From: Paraburkholderia sp. BCC1886
GTDB lineage: Bacteria; Pseudomonadota; Gammaproteobacteria; Burkholderiales; Burkholderiaceae
Assembly: GCF_900996245.1 (NCBI RefSeq)
Contig: NZ_CAAJGK010000107.1
Span: forward strand, 228,824-292,823
Length of the DNA stretch: 64,000 bases
Direction: 5' to 3'
The notes under the pieces are model-generated. The model did not search any database. It was given only the letters and a program-made list of their open reading frames with translations, and had not been told where the DNA came from. Every line of letters begins with the position of its first letter. Within the stretch, counting starts at the first letter, position 1. Shown one piece after another: positions 44,179 through 53,261 of this stretch. A program made the translations under genes and the position numbers.

Positions 44179-46194
44179 ATGGCAGCATCACATTCCCGAG
44201 CTTCCCCCCGCACGAAATCCTCGACGGAAGAGGCGCAGCCGGCTGGATCGAACAGCAACGGCGCGAGTGGCAGAAGCGGCACGAATACTCACGGCCCGGC
44301 CAACCCGACGCCGGCCGCGAGCATGCAGCAATTCTTCGAGACGTGGGTGAACGCCTGGCGTTCGTCGGGTGCAGCGCCCGGCGTCAATGGCTTGCCGTTC
44401 TCGTTTCCGCCCATGCCCGGCATGCCATCCGTGGGAATTCCGCCTGTCGGCCAATGGGGAATGCCCACGGGCGTCGGGGGAGGCGTCCCCGGTCTTCCTC
44501 CGGTCCCGTCCTTCCCCGGTCTGCCCGATTTCAGCAAACTGATGGGCGGCGCGATGCCTTCCATGCCGTCGTTCGCCGGGCTCAATCTGCCGACTGCCGC
44601 GATTCCCACCGAGCGTCTGCAGAAACTGCAAGCCGATTATTCGCGTGAAGCCATGGCGCTGATTCAACAGGCCACGAGCGCGACGAACAAAACCCCCGAA
44701 CTCAAGGACCGCCGTTTCAGTTCCGACGCGTGGACGTCGACGCCCGCATACGCATTCACCGCCGCCTGGTATCTGCTGAACGCGCGCTATCTGCAGGAGA
44801 TGGTCGACGCGCTCGACGCCGAACCCAAGGTTCGCGAGCGCATCCGCTTCGCCGTTCAGCAATGGACCGCGGCGGCGTCGCCCTCGAACTTCTTCGCGTT
44901 GAATCCGGAAGCGCAGAAGACCTTGCTGGACAGTCAGGGCGAAAGTCTGCGGCAGGGCGTGATGAATCTGCTCGGCGACCTGCAGCGCGGCAAGATTTCA
45001 CAAACCGACGAATCGGGTTTCGTGGTCGGCAAAAACCTCGCGAACACCGAAGGCTCGGTGGTGTTCGAAAACGAACTGATGCAGGTCATCCAGTACAAGC
45101 CACGTACCGCGACCGTGCGCGAGCGGCCGCTGCTAATCGTGCCGCCGTGCATCAACAAGTTCTACATTCTCGACCTGCAACCGGATAACTCGCTCGTCGC
45201 CCACGGTCTCGATTCGGGGCACCAGGTGTTTCTCATCTCGTGGCGCAATGCGGATGCATCGATCGCGCACAAGACGTGGGACGACTACATTGCCGAGGGC
45301 GTGCTGCAAGCCATCGCGACCGTGAGCAAGATCAGCGGGCGCGAGCAGATCAACACGCTCGGCTTCTGCGTTGGCGGCACGATGCTCGCCACCGCGCTCG
45401 CCGTCGCGGCCGCGCGCGGCGAACATCCGGCGGCATCGATGACGCTGCTCACCGCGATGCTCGATTTCAGCGATACCGGCGTGCTCGACGTGTTCGTCGA
45501 CGAGGCTCACGTGCAGATGCGCGAGCAAAGCATCGGCGGTAAGAACGGCGCGGCACCCGGCCTGATGCGCGGCTCCGAATTCGCCAACACGTTCTCGTTC
45601 CTGCGCCCCAACGACCTGGTGTGGAACTACGTGGTCGACAACTACCTGAAGGGCCGCACGCCGGTTCCTTTCGACCTGCTGTACTGGAACAGCGACTCGA
45701 CCAGTCTGCCCGGCCCGATGGTCTGCTGGTATCTGCGCAATACGTATCTCGAGAACCGTCTGCGCGAGCCGGGTGTCGTCACCACGTGCGGCGAGCCGAT
45801 CGACCTGTCGAAAATCGACGTGCCGACCTTCATCTACGGGTCGCGCGAAGACCATATCGTGCCGTGGCAGACCGCTTATGCATCGGTGCCGCTGCTGTCC
45901 GGTCCGCTGAAATTCGTGCTCGGCGCGTCGGGCCACATTGCGGGCGTGATCAATCCGCCTGCAAAGAAAAAGCGCAATTTCTGGATGCTGTCCGGCGACG
46001 CACAAACGCTGCCGGAGACGGCGGACGAATGGTTCGAGCAGGCCGACGAAGTGCCGGGTAGCTGGTGGCCGGAATGGACCACGTGGCTCGACCAGTACGG
46101 GGGCAAGAAAGTGAAGCCGCGGGCCGACGCGGGATCGGCCGGGTTTCCGGTCATCGAGCCGGCACCGGGCCGCTATGTACAGCAGCGTGAGTAG
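44179..46194 (+). CDS. phaC: Class I poly(R)-hydroxyalkanoate synthase PhaC
   Basis: 671 residues from ATG 44179 (MAASHSRASPRTKSST). It polymerises (R)-3-hydroxyacyl-CoA to polyester at the granule surface. The lipase-like box GFCVGGT contains catalytic Cys397; Asp558 (SREDHIVPW) and His586 (GASGHIAGV) complete the triad, with spacings 161 and 28 that equal those of C. necator PhaC (C319, D480, H508). The N-terminal 150 residues are disordered and contain a Pro/Gly/Met-rich stretch (FPPMPGMPSVGIPP and similar), about 80 residues longer than in C. necator. ATG 44323 (MQQFFETWVNAWR) is an alternative start, and would leave 623 residues. Confidence 0.95.
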   Translation: MAASHSRASPRTKSSTEEAQPAGSNSNGASGRSGTNTHGPANPTPAASMQQFFETWVNAWRSSGAAPGVNGLPFSFPPMPGMPSVGIPPVGQWGMPTGVGGGVPGLPPVPSFPGLPDFSKLMGGAMPSMPSFAGLNLPTAAIPTERLQKLQADYSREAMALIQQATSATNKTPELKDRRFSSDAWTSTPAYAFTAAWYLLNARYLQEMVDALDAEPKVRERIRFAVQQWTAAASPSNFFALNPEAQKTLLDSQGESLRQGVMNLLGDLQRGKISQTDESGFVVGKNLANTEGSVVFENELMQVIQYKPRTATVRERPLLIVPPCINKFYILDLQPDNSLVAHGLDSGHQVFLISWRNADASIAHKTWDDYIAEGVLQAIATVSKISGREQINTLGFCVGGTMLATALAVAAARGEHPAASMTLLTAMLDFSDTGVLDVFVDEAHVQMREQSIGGKNGAAPGLMRGSEFANTFSFLRPNDLVWNYVVDNYLKGRTPVPFDLLYWNSDSTSLPGPMVCWYLRNTYLENRLREPGVVTTCGEPIDLSKIDVPTFIYGSREDHIVPWQTAYASVPLLSGPLKFVLGASGHIAGVINPPAKKKRNFWMLSGDAQTLPETADEWFEQADEVPGSWWPEWTTWLDQYGGKKVKPRADAGSAGFPVIEPAPGRYVQQRE

Positions 46195-46260
46195 AGCCGT
46201 GAGCCGAGGGCGTGACTTGAGGCTCTAACCCGGCGCTGTCCCGCGGCGCCACGGCCCGGA

Positions 46261-46312
46261 CCAACGGCCCGGACCAACGGCCCGGACCAACGGCCCGGAC
46301 CGTCGGCCCGGA
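46261..46312. repeat. 13-bp tandem repeat between phaC and phaA
   Basis: Four consecutive copies of CCAACGGCCCGGA (the last with CCGTC instead of CCAAC), with partial copies on both sides, in the 222-base gap before phaA. Confidence 0.9.
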
Positions 46313-46416
46313 TCAACAGCCGCGCCGGCCGCGACGACGAAGGCGCGCATGCAACGGAATTTTCAACTTGACGGGCAACGGCGTGGCATCAGCCGACGAG
46401 CCCGGAGGACAAGCAA

Positions 46417-47598
46417 ATGACTGATGTAGTGATCGTATCGGCAGCCCGCACGGGCGTCGGCAAATTCGGCGGATCGCTGGCGAAGATCGCCGCGCCCGAT
46501 CTCGGCGCGGCCGTCGTGCGCGCGGTGCTCGAACGCTCGGGGCTGAAGCCCGAGCAGGTCAGCGAGGTGATTCTCGGGCAGGTGTTGACGGCGGGCTCGG
46601 GCCAGAACCCGGCGCGTCAGTCGCTGATCAAGGCGGGTCTGCCGGCCTCCGTGCCGGGCATGACCATCAACAAGGTGTGCGGTTCGGGTCTGAAGGCCGT
46701 GATGCTGGCGGCCAACGCGATCATTGCGGGCGACGCCGACATCGTGATTGCGGGCGGTCAGGAGAACATGAGCGCCGCACCGCACGTGCTGCCGGGTTCG
46801 CGTGACGGGTTCCGCATGGGCGACGCGAAGCTGATCGACTCGATGATCGTCGACGGCCTGTGGGACGTGTACAACCAGTACCACATGGGCGTTACCGCGG
46901 AAAACGTCGCACGCGAATACGGCATCACGCGCGAACAGCAGGATGCGTTCGCGGCGCTGTCGCAGAACAAGGCGGAAGCCGCGCAGAAGTCCGGCCGTTT
47001 CGACGACGAAATCGTGCCGGTCGAGATTCCGCAGCGCAAAGGCGAGCCGCTGCGTTTCGCGACCGACGAATTCGTGCGTCACGGCGTGACGGCCGAATCG
47101 CTGGCCGGCCTCAAGCCGGCGTTTTCGAAGGAAGGCACGGTCACGGCGGCCAACGCGTCCGGTCTGAACGACGGCGCGGCCGCGGTGCTGGTGATGTCGG
47201 CAAAGAAAGCCGAGGCGCTCGGCCTGACGCCGCTTGCGCGCATCAAGGCCTACGCCAATGCCGGCGTCGATCCGAAGGTGATGGGCATGGGCCCCGTGCC
47301 GGCATCGCGCCGCTGCCTCGAGCGCGCGGGCTGGACGCCGGCCGACCTCGACCTGATGGAAATCAACGAAGCGTTTGCGGCACAGGCGCTGGCCGTTCAT
47401 CAGCAGATGGGCTGGGACACGTCGAAGGTCAACGTGAACGGCGGCGCGATTGCCATCGGTCACCCGATCGGCGCGTCCGGTTGCCGGATTCTCGTCACGC
47501 TGCTGTACGAAATGCAGAAGCGCGATGCGAAGAAGGGCCTGGCATCGCTCTGTATCGGCGGCGGTATGGGTGTGGCGCTGGCGCTCGAGCGTGCCTGA
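46417..47598 (+). CDS. phaA: Acetyl-CoA C-acetyltransferase (beta-ketothiolase) PhaA
   Basis: 393 residues, the same size as C. necator PhaA. It condenses two acetyl-CoA to acetoacetyl-CoA. Nucleophile Cys88 lies in INKVCGSGLKAV, the general base His349 in IAIGHPIGASG, and Cys379 in LCIGGGMGVALAL. GGQENMSAAPHVLPGSRDG and NEAFAAQALAVHQQMGWD are typical of biosynthetic thiolases. GGAGGACAA stands before the start. It is followed by phaB after 180 bases. Confidence 0.97.
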   Translation: MTDVVIVSAARTGVGKFGGSLAKIAAPDLGAAVVRAVLERSGLKPEQVSEVILGQVLTAGSGQNPARQSLIKAGLPASVPGMTINKVCGSGLKAVMLAANAIIAGDADIVIAGGQENMSAAPHVLPGSRDGFRMGDAKLIDSMIVDGLWDVYNQYHMGVTAENVAREYGITREQQDAFAALSQNKAEAAQKSGRFDDEIVPVEIPQRKGEPLRFATDEFVRHGVTAESLAGLKPAFSKEGTVTAANASGLNDGAAAVLVMSAKKAEALGLTPLARIKAYANAGVDPKVMGMGPVPASRRCLERAGWTPADLDLMEINEAFAAQALAVHQQMGWDTSKVNVNGGAIAIGHPIGASGCRILVTLLYEMQKRDAKKGLASLCIGGGMGVALALERA

Positions 47599-47778
47599 GA
47601 AGGCCCGCCACGAATCGGCAGCGGATGATGTTCGCGCATCGCGGGCGCTTCACGGCTCGCGCGGTGCGCGCCTGGAAGTCGCCTCGTCGGCCGGTCGCCC
47701 GGCAGCTACGGAGATGAAGCCACGGACGAGGGATGAGGCAGCCAGTCGGCGCCTCGAAAACGAAAACGGAGTGGAGTG

Positions 47779-48519
47779 ATGACACAGCGAGTTGCGTACG
47801 TAACGGGCGGAATGGGCGGCATCGGCACGAGTATCTGCCAGCGTCTGCATAAGGAAGGCTTCAAGGTCGTCGCGGGCTGCGGCCCGAACTCGCCGCGCCG
47901 CGTCAAGTGGCTCGAAGAGCAGAAGGCGCTCGGCTACGACTTCGTTGCCTCCGAAGGCAACGTCGGCGATTGGGAATCGACCAAGGCCGCGTTCGACAAG
48001 GTGAAGGCCGAGGTCGGCGAGATCGACGTGCTGGTCAACAACGCGGGCATTACGCGCGACGTGGTGTTCCGCAAGATGACGCACGAAGACTGGACCGCGG
48101 TGATCGACACCAATCTGACCAGTCTGTTCAACGTCACCAAGCAGGTGATCGACGGAATGGTCGAGCGTGGTTTCGGCCGCATCATCAACATCTCGTCGGT
48201 GAATGGGCAGAAAGGGCAGTTCGGCCAGACCAACTATTCGACGGCGAAGGCCGGCATTCACGGCTTCACGATGTCGCTGGCGCAGGAAGTAGCGACCAAG
48301 GGCGTGACGGTCAATACCATTTCGCCGGGTTACATCGGGACGGACATGGTGAAGGCGATCCGTCCGGACGTGCTGGAGAAAATCGTCGCGACGATTCCGG
48401 TGCGCCGACTCGGTCAGCCGGAAGAAATCGGCTCGATCGTCGCGTGGCTCGCGTCGGACGAATCGGGTTTTTCCACAGGGGCGGATTTCTCGCTGAACGG
48501 CGGTTTGCATATGGGCTGA
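47779..48519 (+). CDS. phaB: Acetoacetyl-CoA reductase PhaB
   Basis: 246 residues from ATG 47779 (MTQRVAYVTGGMGGIGTSIC), GGAG 7 bases upstream; the GTG at 47776 is less well placed. Short-chain dehydrogenase using NADPH to make (R)-3-hydroxybutyryl-CoA. Cofactor motif TGGMGGIG, catalytic Ser140, Tyr153 and Lys157 (INISSVNGQKG, NYSTAKAG), the same numbers as in C. necator PhaB. Product goes to PhaC. Confidence 0.97.
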   Translation: MTQRVAYVTGGMGGIGTSICQRLHKEGFKVVAGCGPNSPRRVKWLEEQKALGYDFVASEGNVGDWESTKAAFDKVKAEVGEIDVLVNNAGITRDVVFRKMTHEDWTAVIDTNLTSLFNVTKQVIDGMVERGFGRIINISSVNGQKGQFGQTNYSTAKAGIHGFTMSLAQEVATKGVTVNTISPGYIGTDMVKAIRPDVLEKIVATIPVRRLGQPEEIGSIVAWLASDESGFSTGADFSLNGGLHMG

Positions 48520-48656
48520 GCCGGCGGCGCGCGACTCTCAAGGCCGCGCGCGCCCCGTCTCAGATGGTTCCGGCGGCGTCTCGATCGTGCAATGCCCCGA
48601 TTGCACGGTCGGTATGACGTCGTTTCCGCGCTCGACTTGCGCTCAAAAGGCGTTAC

Positions 48657-49274
48657 ATGACCACTACTACAAAGAAAACAGCCGACCGACTGATCAAGAA
48701 ATATCCGAATCGTCGGCTCTACGACACCGAGACAAGCACCTACATCACGCTGACGGACGTCAAGCAACTCGTGCTGGATCAGGAGGAGTTCAAGGTCATC
48801 GATGCCAAGAGCACCGAGGACCTGACGCGCGCCATTCTGCTGCAGATCATTCTCGAAGAGGAGAGCGGCGGCCTGCCGATGTTCTCGTCGCCGATGCTCT
48901 CGCAAATCATCCGTTTTTACGGTCATGCGATGCAGGGCATGATGGGGACCTACCTGGAAAAGAACATTCAGGCGTTCATCGACATTCAGGCAAAACTGGC
49001 CGACCAGTCCAAGAACCTGTACGAAGGCAAGACGATGAACCCGGAAGTCTGGTCGCAGTTCATGAACATGCAGGCGCCGATGATGCAGGGCATGATGACC
49101 AGCTATATCGAGCAGTCGAAGAACATGTTCGTGCAGATGCAGGAGCAGATGCAGACGCAGGCGAAGTCGATGTTCGCCACGTTCCCGTTCACACCGGGCG
49201 CTGCGGGCGCGGCAGCGCCGGCGGCGCCGGCGTCGGCGACTCCGCAGGGCAATCCGGAGTCGGAGAAGAAGTAA
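48657..49274 (+). CDS. phaR: Polyhydroxyalkanoate synthesis repressor PhaR
   Basis: 205 residues. N-terminal PHB accumulation regulatory domain: DRLIKKYPNRRLYDTETSTYITL (split by family), VIDAKSTEDLTRAILLQIILEEES. Helical Met/Gln-rich middle (MQEQMQTQAKSMF) and Ala/Pro-rich end. In relatives PhaR binds polymer granules and DNA and represses phasin genes until polymer forms. It completes phaC-A-B-R; no phasin gene (phaP) is in this window. Confidence 0.96.
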   Translation: MTTTTKKTADRLIKKYPNRRLYDTETSTYITLTDVKQLVLDQEEFKVIDAKSTEDLTRAILLQIILEEESGGLPMFSSPMLSQIIRFYGHAMQGMMGTYLEKNIQAFIDIQAKLADQSKNLYEGKTMNPEVWSQFMNMQAPMMQGMMTSYIEQSKNMFVQMQEQMQTQAKSMFATFPFTPGAAGAAAPAAPASATPQGNPESEKK

Positions 49275-49328
49275 CGCGCGGTGCGCCGCAGGCCTCGAGG
49301 CCGAAGGCGGCGCATCGATCGGGCGGGC

Positions 49329-49334
49329 TACAAT
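49329..49334 (+). promoter_or_regulatory. -10 box candidate before dusC
   Basis: TACAAT about 110 bases before the dusC start, in the gap after phaR. The -35 is not clear. Confidence 0.4.
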
Positions 49335-49443
49335 GTGCGGCTTCGCCTGATCGCCCATACCGCTGCCGCATGCTGTCAAGTCTGCTTCCCCACGTTTACG
49401 GCGCTCACGACGTTCACCGCCATTTTCCGGCGCGTTCCGTCCG

Positions 49444-50472
49444 ATGAGCCGTCTGTATCTCGCCCCGATGGAGGGCCTCGCCGATTACGTCCTGCGCGAC
49501 GTGCTGACCGGCACGGGCGCGTTCGACGGTTGCGTGTCCGAATTCGTGCGAGTCACCGGCTCGGTGCTGCCCGAGCGCGTCTACGAACGTGAGACGCCCG
49601 AAGTGCTGCATGGCGGCTTCACGCCGGCGGGCACGCCGATGGTGATCCAGCTGCTCGGCAGCGACCCCGAATGGATGGCGCGCAATGCGGCTTACGCGGC
49701 CACCTTGTCGCCGCACGGCATCGATATCAATTTCGGTTGTCCCGCGAAGGTCGTGAACCGCCACGGCGGCGGCGCGATGCTGCTGGCCGACCCCACACAG
49801 CTCGAGCGCATCGTTTCGGCCGTGCGTGCCGCGGTGCCGGCCGGTATCCCCGTCACGGCGAAAATGCGCCTCGGCGTCGCCGACAAGTCGCGTGCACTCG
49901 ATTGCGCCACGGCGCTGGTTGAAGGCGGCGCGGCCTCGCTCGTCGTTCATGCCCGCACACGCGACGAGGCGTACCGGCCGCCTGCGCATTGGGAATGGAT
50001 CGCGCGGATCGACGCCGCCGTGGATGTGCCGGTGATCGCCAACGGTGAAGTGTGGACGGTGGACGACTGGCAGCGTTGCCGGGAAGTCAGCGGTTGTGCG
50101 GACGTGATGATCGGGCGCGGCGCCGTGTCCGATCCCTTCCTCGCCGAGCGGATCCGCGGCCGACTGCCGCCGGTCCCGACTGCGGGGGAATGGCCCGCAG
50201 TGCTGAGTCTTATCGCGTCCTATCTGACGAAGCTGCACGCGCGCGTCGCATCGCGCCACGAACATGGGCGCGTGAAAATGTGGCTCAGCTATCTGAAACG
50301 CACCTGGCCGGAAGCGGCGGAACTGCATGCGGCGATTCGGAGGCTGCACGATTCGCGCGATATTTTCGCGGTGATCGAAGGGGCGCTGGAGGAGGCGGGA
50401 GGAAGCAACGCGACGCCAATTCAAAGACTTACGAGCGGTCAGAGTGCCGAACCGCTACAATTCGGGGTTTAA
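49444..50472 (+). CDS. dusC: tRNA-dihydrouridine synthase DusC
   Basis: 342 residues. FMN TIM barrel: LYLAPMEGLADYVLRDVLTG at the N-terminus, QLLGSDPEWMARNAAYA, the catalytic Cys in IDINFGCPAKVVNRHGGGAMLL, VTAKMRLGV, LVVHARTRDEAYRPPAHWEWI and VIANGEVWTVDDW. The YRPPAHWEWI type fits DusC (U16 of tRNA) over DusA or DusB. A C-terminal helical tRNA recognition domain follows, including HGRVKMWLSYLKRTWPEA. It is read in the same direction as pha genes but unrelated in function. Confidence 0.92.
   Translation: MSRLYLAPMEGLADYVLRDVLTGTGAFDGCVSEFVRVTGSVLPERVYERETPEVLHGGFTPAGTPMVIQLLGSDPEWMARNAAYAATLSPHGIDINFGCPAKVVNRHGGGAMLLADPTQLERIVSAVRAAVPAGIPVTAKMRLGVADKSRALDCATALVEGGAASLVVHARTRDEAYRPPAHWEWIARIDAAVDVPVIANGEVWTVDDWQRCREVSGCADVMIGRGAVSDPFLAERIRGRLPPVPTAGEWPAVLSLIASYLTKLHARVASRHEHGRVKMWLSYLKRTWPEAAELHAAIRRLHDSRDIFAVIEGALEEAGGSNATPIQRLTSGQSAEPLQFGV
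50456..50461 (+). promoter_or_regulatory. -10 box of rimO inside the dusC end
   Basis: TACAAT 29 bases before the rimO ATG, overlapping the last codons of dusC. The -35 is weak. Confidence 0.4.
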
Positions 50473-50490
50473 CGTATTCAAGCGGTCCCC

Positions 50491-51876
50491 ATGTCTGCCA
50501 CTCCCCCTGTTGCCCCGTCTTCCGCGCCGAAGGTCGGTTTCGTTTCGCTCGGCTGCCCGAAAGCTTTGGTCGACTCCGAGCAGATCATCACCCAGCTTCG
50601 CGCCGAGGGTTATGAAATCTCCGGCACGTACGACGGTGCGGACCTCGTGGTCGTCAACACCTGCGGTTTCATCGACGAAGCCGTTCAGGAAAGTCTCGAC
50701 GCCATCGGCGAGGCACTGAACGAAAACGGCAAGGTGATCGTCACCGGTTGTCTGGGTGCGAAGAAAAGCGCCAGCGGCACCGGCCTGATCGAAGAAGTCC
50801 ATCCGAAGGTCCTGGCCGTCACCGGCCCGCATGCGATGGGCGAAGTCATGCAGCACGTTCACAACTATCTCCCCAAGCCCCACGACCCGTTCGTCGATCT
50901 GGTGCCGGCGGCCGGCGTCAAACTCACGCCGCGTCACTACGCGTACCTGAAAATCTCCGAAGGCTGCAACCATCGCTGCACGTTCTGCATCATCCCGTCC
51001 ATGCGCGGCGACCTCGTGTCGCGTCCGGTCGCCGACGTGATGCTCGAAGCGGAAAACCTCTTCAAGTCCGGCGTCAAGGAACTGCTCGTCATTTCGCAGG
51101 ACACGAGCGCGTACGGCGTCGATGTCAAATACCGCACGGGTTTCTGGAACGGCAAGCCGATCAAGACGCGCATGACGGACCTGGTCGGCGCGTTGGGCGA
51201 ACTCGCGGCGCAATACGGCGCATGGGTACGTCTGCACTACGTGTACCCGTATCCGAGCGTCGACGAAGTCATCCCGATGATGGCCGAAGGTCCGTTCAAG
51301 GGCCACGTGCTGCCGTATCTCGACGTGCCGTTCCAGCACGCGCATCCGGAAGTCCTGAAGCGCATGAAGCGGCCGGCCAATGCGGAGAAGGTCATGGAGC
51401 GCGTCAAGGCATGGCGCGCCATGTGCCCGGACCTGACGATTCGCAGCACCTTTATCGCCGGCTTCCCCGGCGAGACCGAAGAGCAGTTCGAAACGCTCCT
51501 CGACTTTATCCGCGAAGCGGAACTGGATCGCGTCGGCTGTTTCGCGTATTCGCCGGTCGAAGGTGCGACCGCCAACGAACTCGACGGCGCATTGCCCGAC
51601 GAAGTGCGTGAAGCGCGCCGCGCCCGCTTCATGGAAGTCGCCGAAGAAGTGTCGGCCAGGCGCATCGCGAAAAAAGTCGGTAAGACGCTGAAGGTGCTGG
51701 TCGACGAAATCAATGCGGACGGCGGCATCGGCCGCACGGCTGCCGATGCGCCGGAAATCGACGGCGTGGTGTATATCGCACCGTCCGTCAAGGCGTCCAA
51801 GCGCTACAAGGTCGGCGATTTCGTGTCGGTCAAAATCACCGGCGCGGACGGCCACGACCTGTGGGGCGAAGTCTGA
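50491..51876 (+). CDS. rimO: Ribosomal protein S12 methylthiotransferase RimO
   Basis: 461 residues. It adds a methylthio group to Asp88 (E. coli numbering) of S12. The N-terminal MTTase domain has cluster ligands Cys22, Cys58 and Cys87; the radical SAM domain has C-X3-C-X2-C at Cys159, Cys163, Cys166 (EGCNHRCTFC). A C-terminal TRAM-like domain ends the protein (YKVGDFVSVKITGADGHDLWGEV). LVISQDTSAYGVDVKYRTGFW is typical of RimO rather than MiaB. Full length. Confidence 0.96.
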   Translation: MSATPPVAPSSAPKVGFVSLGCPKALVDSEQIITQLRAEGYEISGTYDGADLVVVNTCGFIDEAVQESLDAIGEALNENGKVIVTGCLGAKKSASGTGLIEEVHPKVLAVTGPHAMGEVMQHVHNYLPKPHDPFVDLVPAAGVKLTPRHYAYLKISEGCNHRCTFCIIPSMRGDLVSRPVADVMLEAENLFKSGVKELLVISQDTSAYGVDVKYRTGFWNGKPIKTRMTDLVGALGELAAQYGAWVRLHYVYPYPSVDEVIPMMAEGPFKGHVLPYLDVPFQHAHPEVLKRMKRPANAEKVMERVKAWRAMCPDLTIRSTFIAGFPGETEEQFETLLDFIREAELDRVGCFAYSPVEGATANELDGALPDEVREARRARFMEVAEEVSARRIAKKVGKTLKVLVDEINADGGIGRTAADAPEIDGVVYIAPSVKASKRYKVGDFVSVKITGADGHDLWGEV

Positions 51877-51991
51877 CGTCCGGTTTCTGACTACGAACTG
51901 GGCGAGCAGTGCGCGACGAAGCGAGGCGGGCCGGTGGCCCGGCATCCGCCCACACGGGATCATCTTGAGACACTAACGGGAGGAGCGAGCG

Positions 51992-53176
51992 ATGCAACGG
52001 GAAGTCGTAGTGGTGAGTGGTGTGCGCACGGCAATCGGCGGTTTCGGCGGCAGCCTGAAAGATTTTCCGCCGACCGATCTCGGCGCGCGCGTGGTCCGCG
52101 AGGCGCTGGCCCGCGCTCATGTGTCGGGCGATGAAGTCGGCCACGTGGTGTTCGGCAATGTCGTGCACACCGAACCCAAAGACATGTACCTGGCCCGCGT
52201 GGCAGCAATCAACGGCGGCGTCGCGCAGCACACCCCGGCACTCACCGTGAACCGCCTGTGCGGTTCGGGCCTGCAGGCCATCGTCTCGGCGGCGCAAAGC
52301 GTGCTGCTCGGCGACGCCGACATCGCGATCGGCGGCGGGGCGGAGAACATGAGCCGCGCCCCTTACTCGATGCCCGCCGCGCGCTTCGGTCAGCGCATGG
52401 GCGACGCGCGCCTCGTCGACATGATGGTCGGCGCGTTGAACGACCCGTTCCAGTCCATTCACATGGGTGTGACCGCCGAGAACGTCGCGCGTAAATACGA
52501 TATTTCACGCGACGCGCAGGACGCACTCGCGCTCGAGTCGCATCGCCGCGCGGCCCACGCCATCACCAGCGGCTACTTCAAGGAACAGATCCTGCCGATC
52601 ACGATTCCGTCGAAGAAAGGCGACGTCGTGTTCGATACCGACGAGCACACGCGCATGCAGGCGACCCCCGAGGATTTCTCGAAGCTCAAGCCGGTATTCG
52701 CGAAGGAAAACGGCACGGTGACGGCCGGCAACGCGTCGGGTATCAACGACGCCGCCGCGGCCGTCGTGCTGATGGAGCGCAGCGTCGCCGAACAGCGCGG
52801 CATCAAGCCGTTGGCGCGGCTCGTGTCGTACGCGCATGCGGGGGTCGATCCGGCATATATGGGCATCGGTCCGGTGCCGGCGACGCAGAAGGCGCTCGAG
52901 CGCGCCGGCCTGACGGTCGCCGACCTCGACGTGATCGAAGCGAACGAAGCGTTTGCCGCGCAGGCCTGCGCGGTCAGCAAGGAACTGGGCTTCGATCCGG
53001 CCAGGGTCAATCCGAACGGTTCGGGCATTTCGCTCGGTCACCCGATTGGCGCGACCGGTGCGTTGATCACCGTGAAGGCGCTGTACGAACTGCAACGCGT
53101 CGGCGGCCGTTATGCGCTGGTGACGATGTGTATCGGCGGCGGGCAAGGCATCGCGGCGATCTTCGAACGGATCTGA
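51992..53176 (+). CDS. bktB: Beta-ketothiolase BktB
   Basis: 394 residues. MQREVVVVSGVRTAIGGFGG, MYLARVAAINGGV, nucleophile Cys90 in VNRLCGSGLQAI, and the C-terminus GRYALVTMCIGGGQGIAAIFERI match what I recall of C. necator BktB almost residue by residue. That enzyme accepts propionyl-CoA and so provides C5 monomers for PHBV. His350 and Cys380 are the remaining active-site residues. A plain degradative or biosynthetic acetyl-CoA thiolase is the alternative. It stands 4 kb after phaB, separated by phaR, dusC and rimO. GGAGGAGCG is the ribosome binding site. Confidence 0.9.
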   Translation: MQREVVVVSGVRTAIGGFGGSLKDFPPTDLGARVVREALARAHVSGDEVGHVVFGNVVHTEPKDMYLARVAAINGGVAQHTPALTVNRLCGSGLQAIVSAAQSVLLGDADIAIGGGAENMSRAPYSMPAARFGQRMGDARLVDMMVGALNDPFQSIHMGVTAENVARKYDISRDAQDALALESHRRAAHAITSGYFKEQILPITIPSKKGDVVFDTDEHTRMQATPEDFSKLKPVFAKENGTVTAGNASGINDAAAAVVLMERSVAEQRGIKPLARLVSYAHAGVDPAYMGIGPVPATQKALERAGLTVADLDVIEANEAFAAQACAVSKELGFDPARVNPNGSGISLGHPIGATGALITVKALYELQRVGGRYALVTMCIGGGQGIAAIFERI

Positions 53177-53261
53177 CGCGCGCCGTCGAAGGCGGTCGAC
53201 CACGCTGCCGGTAACACGGCAGGCAAGAGGAATAAAGAAGGAATAAAGAGGAAAGAAGCGC

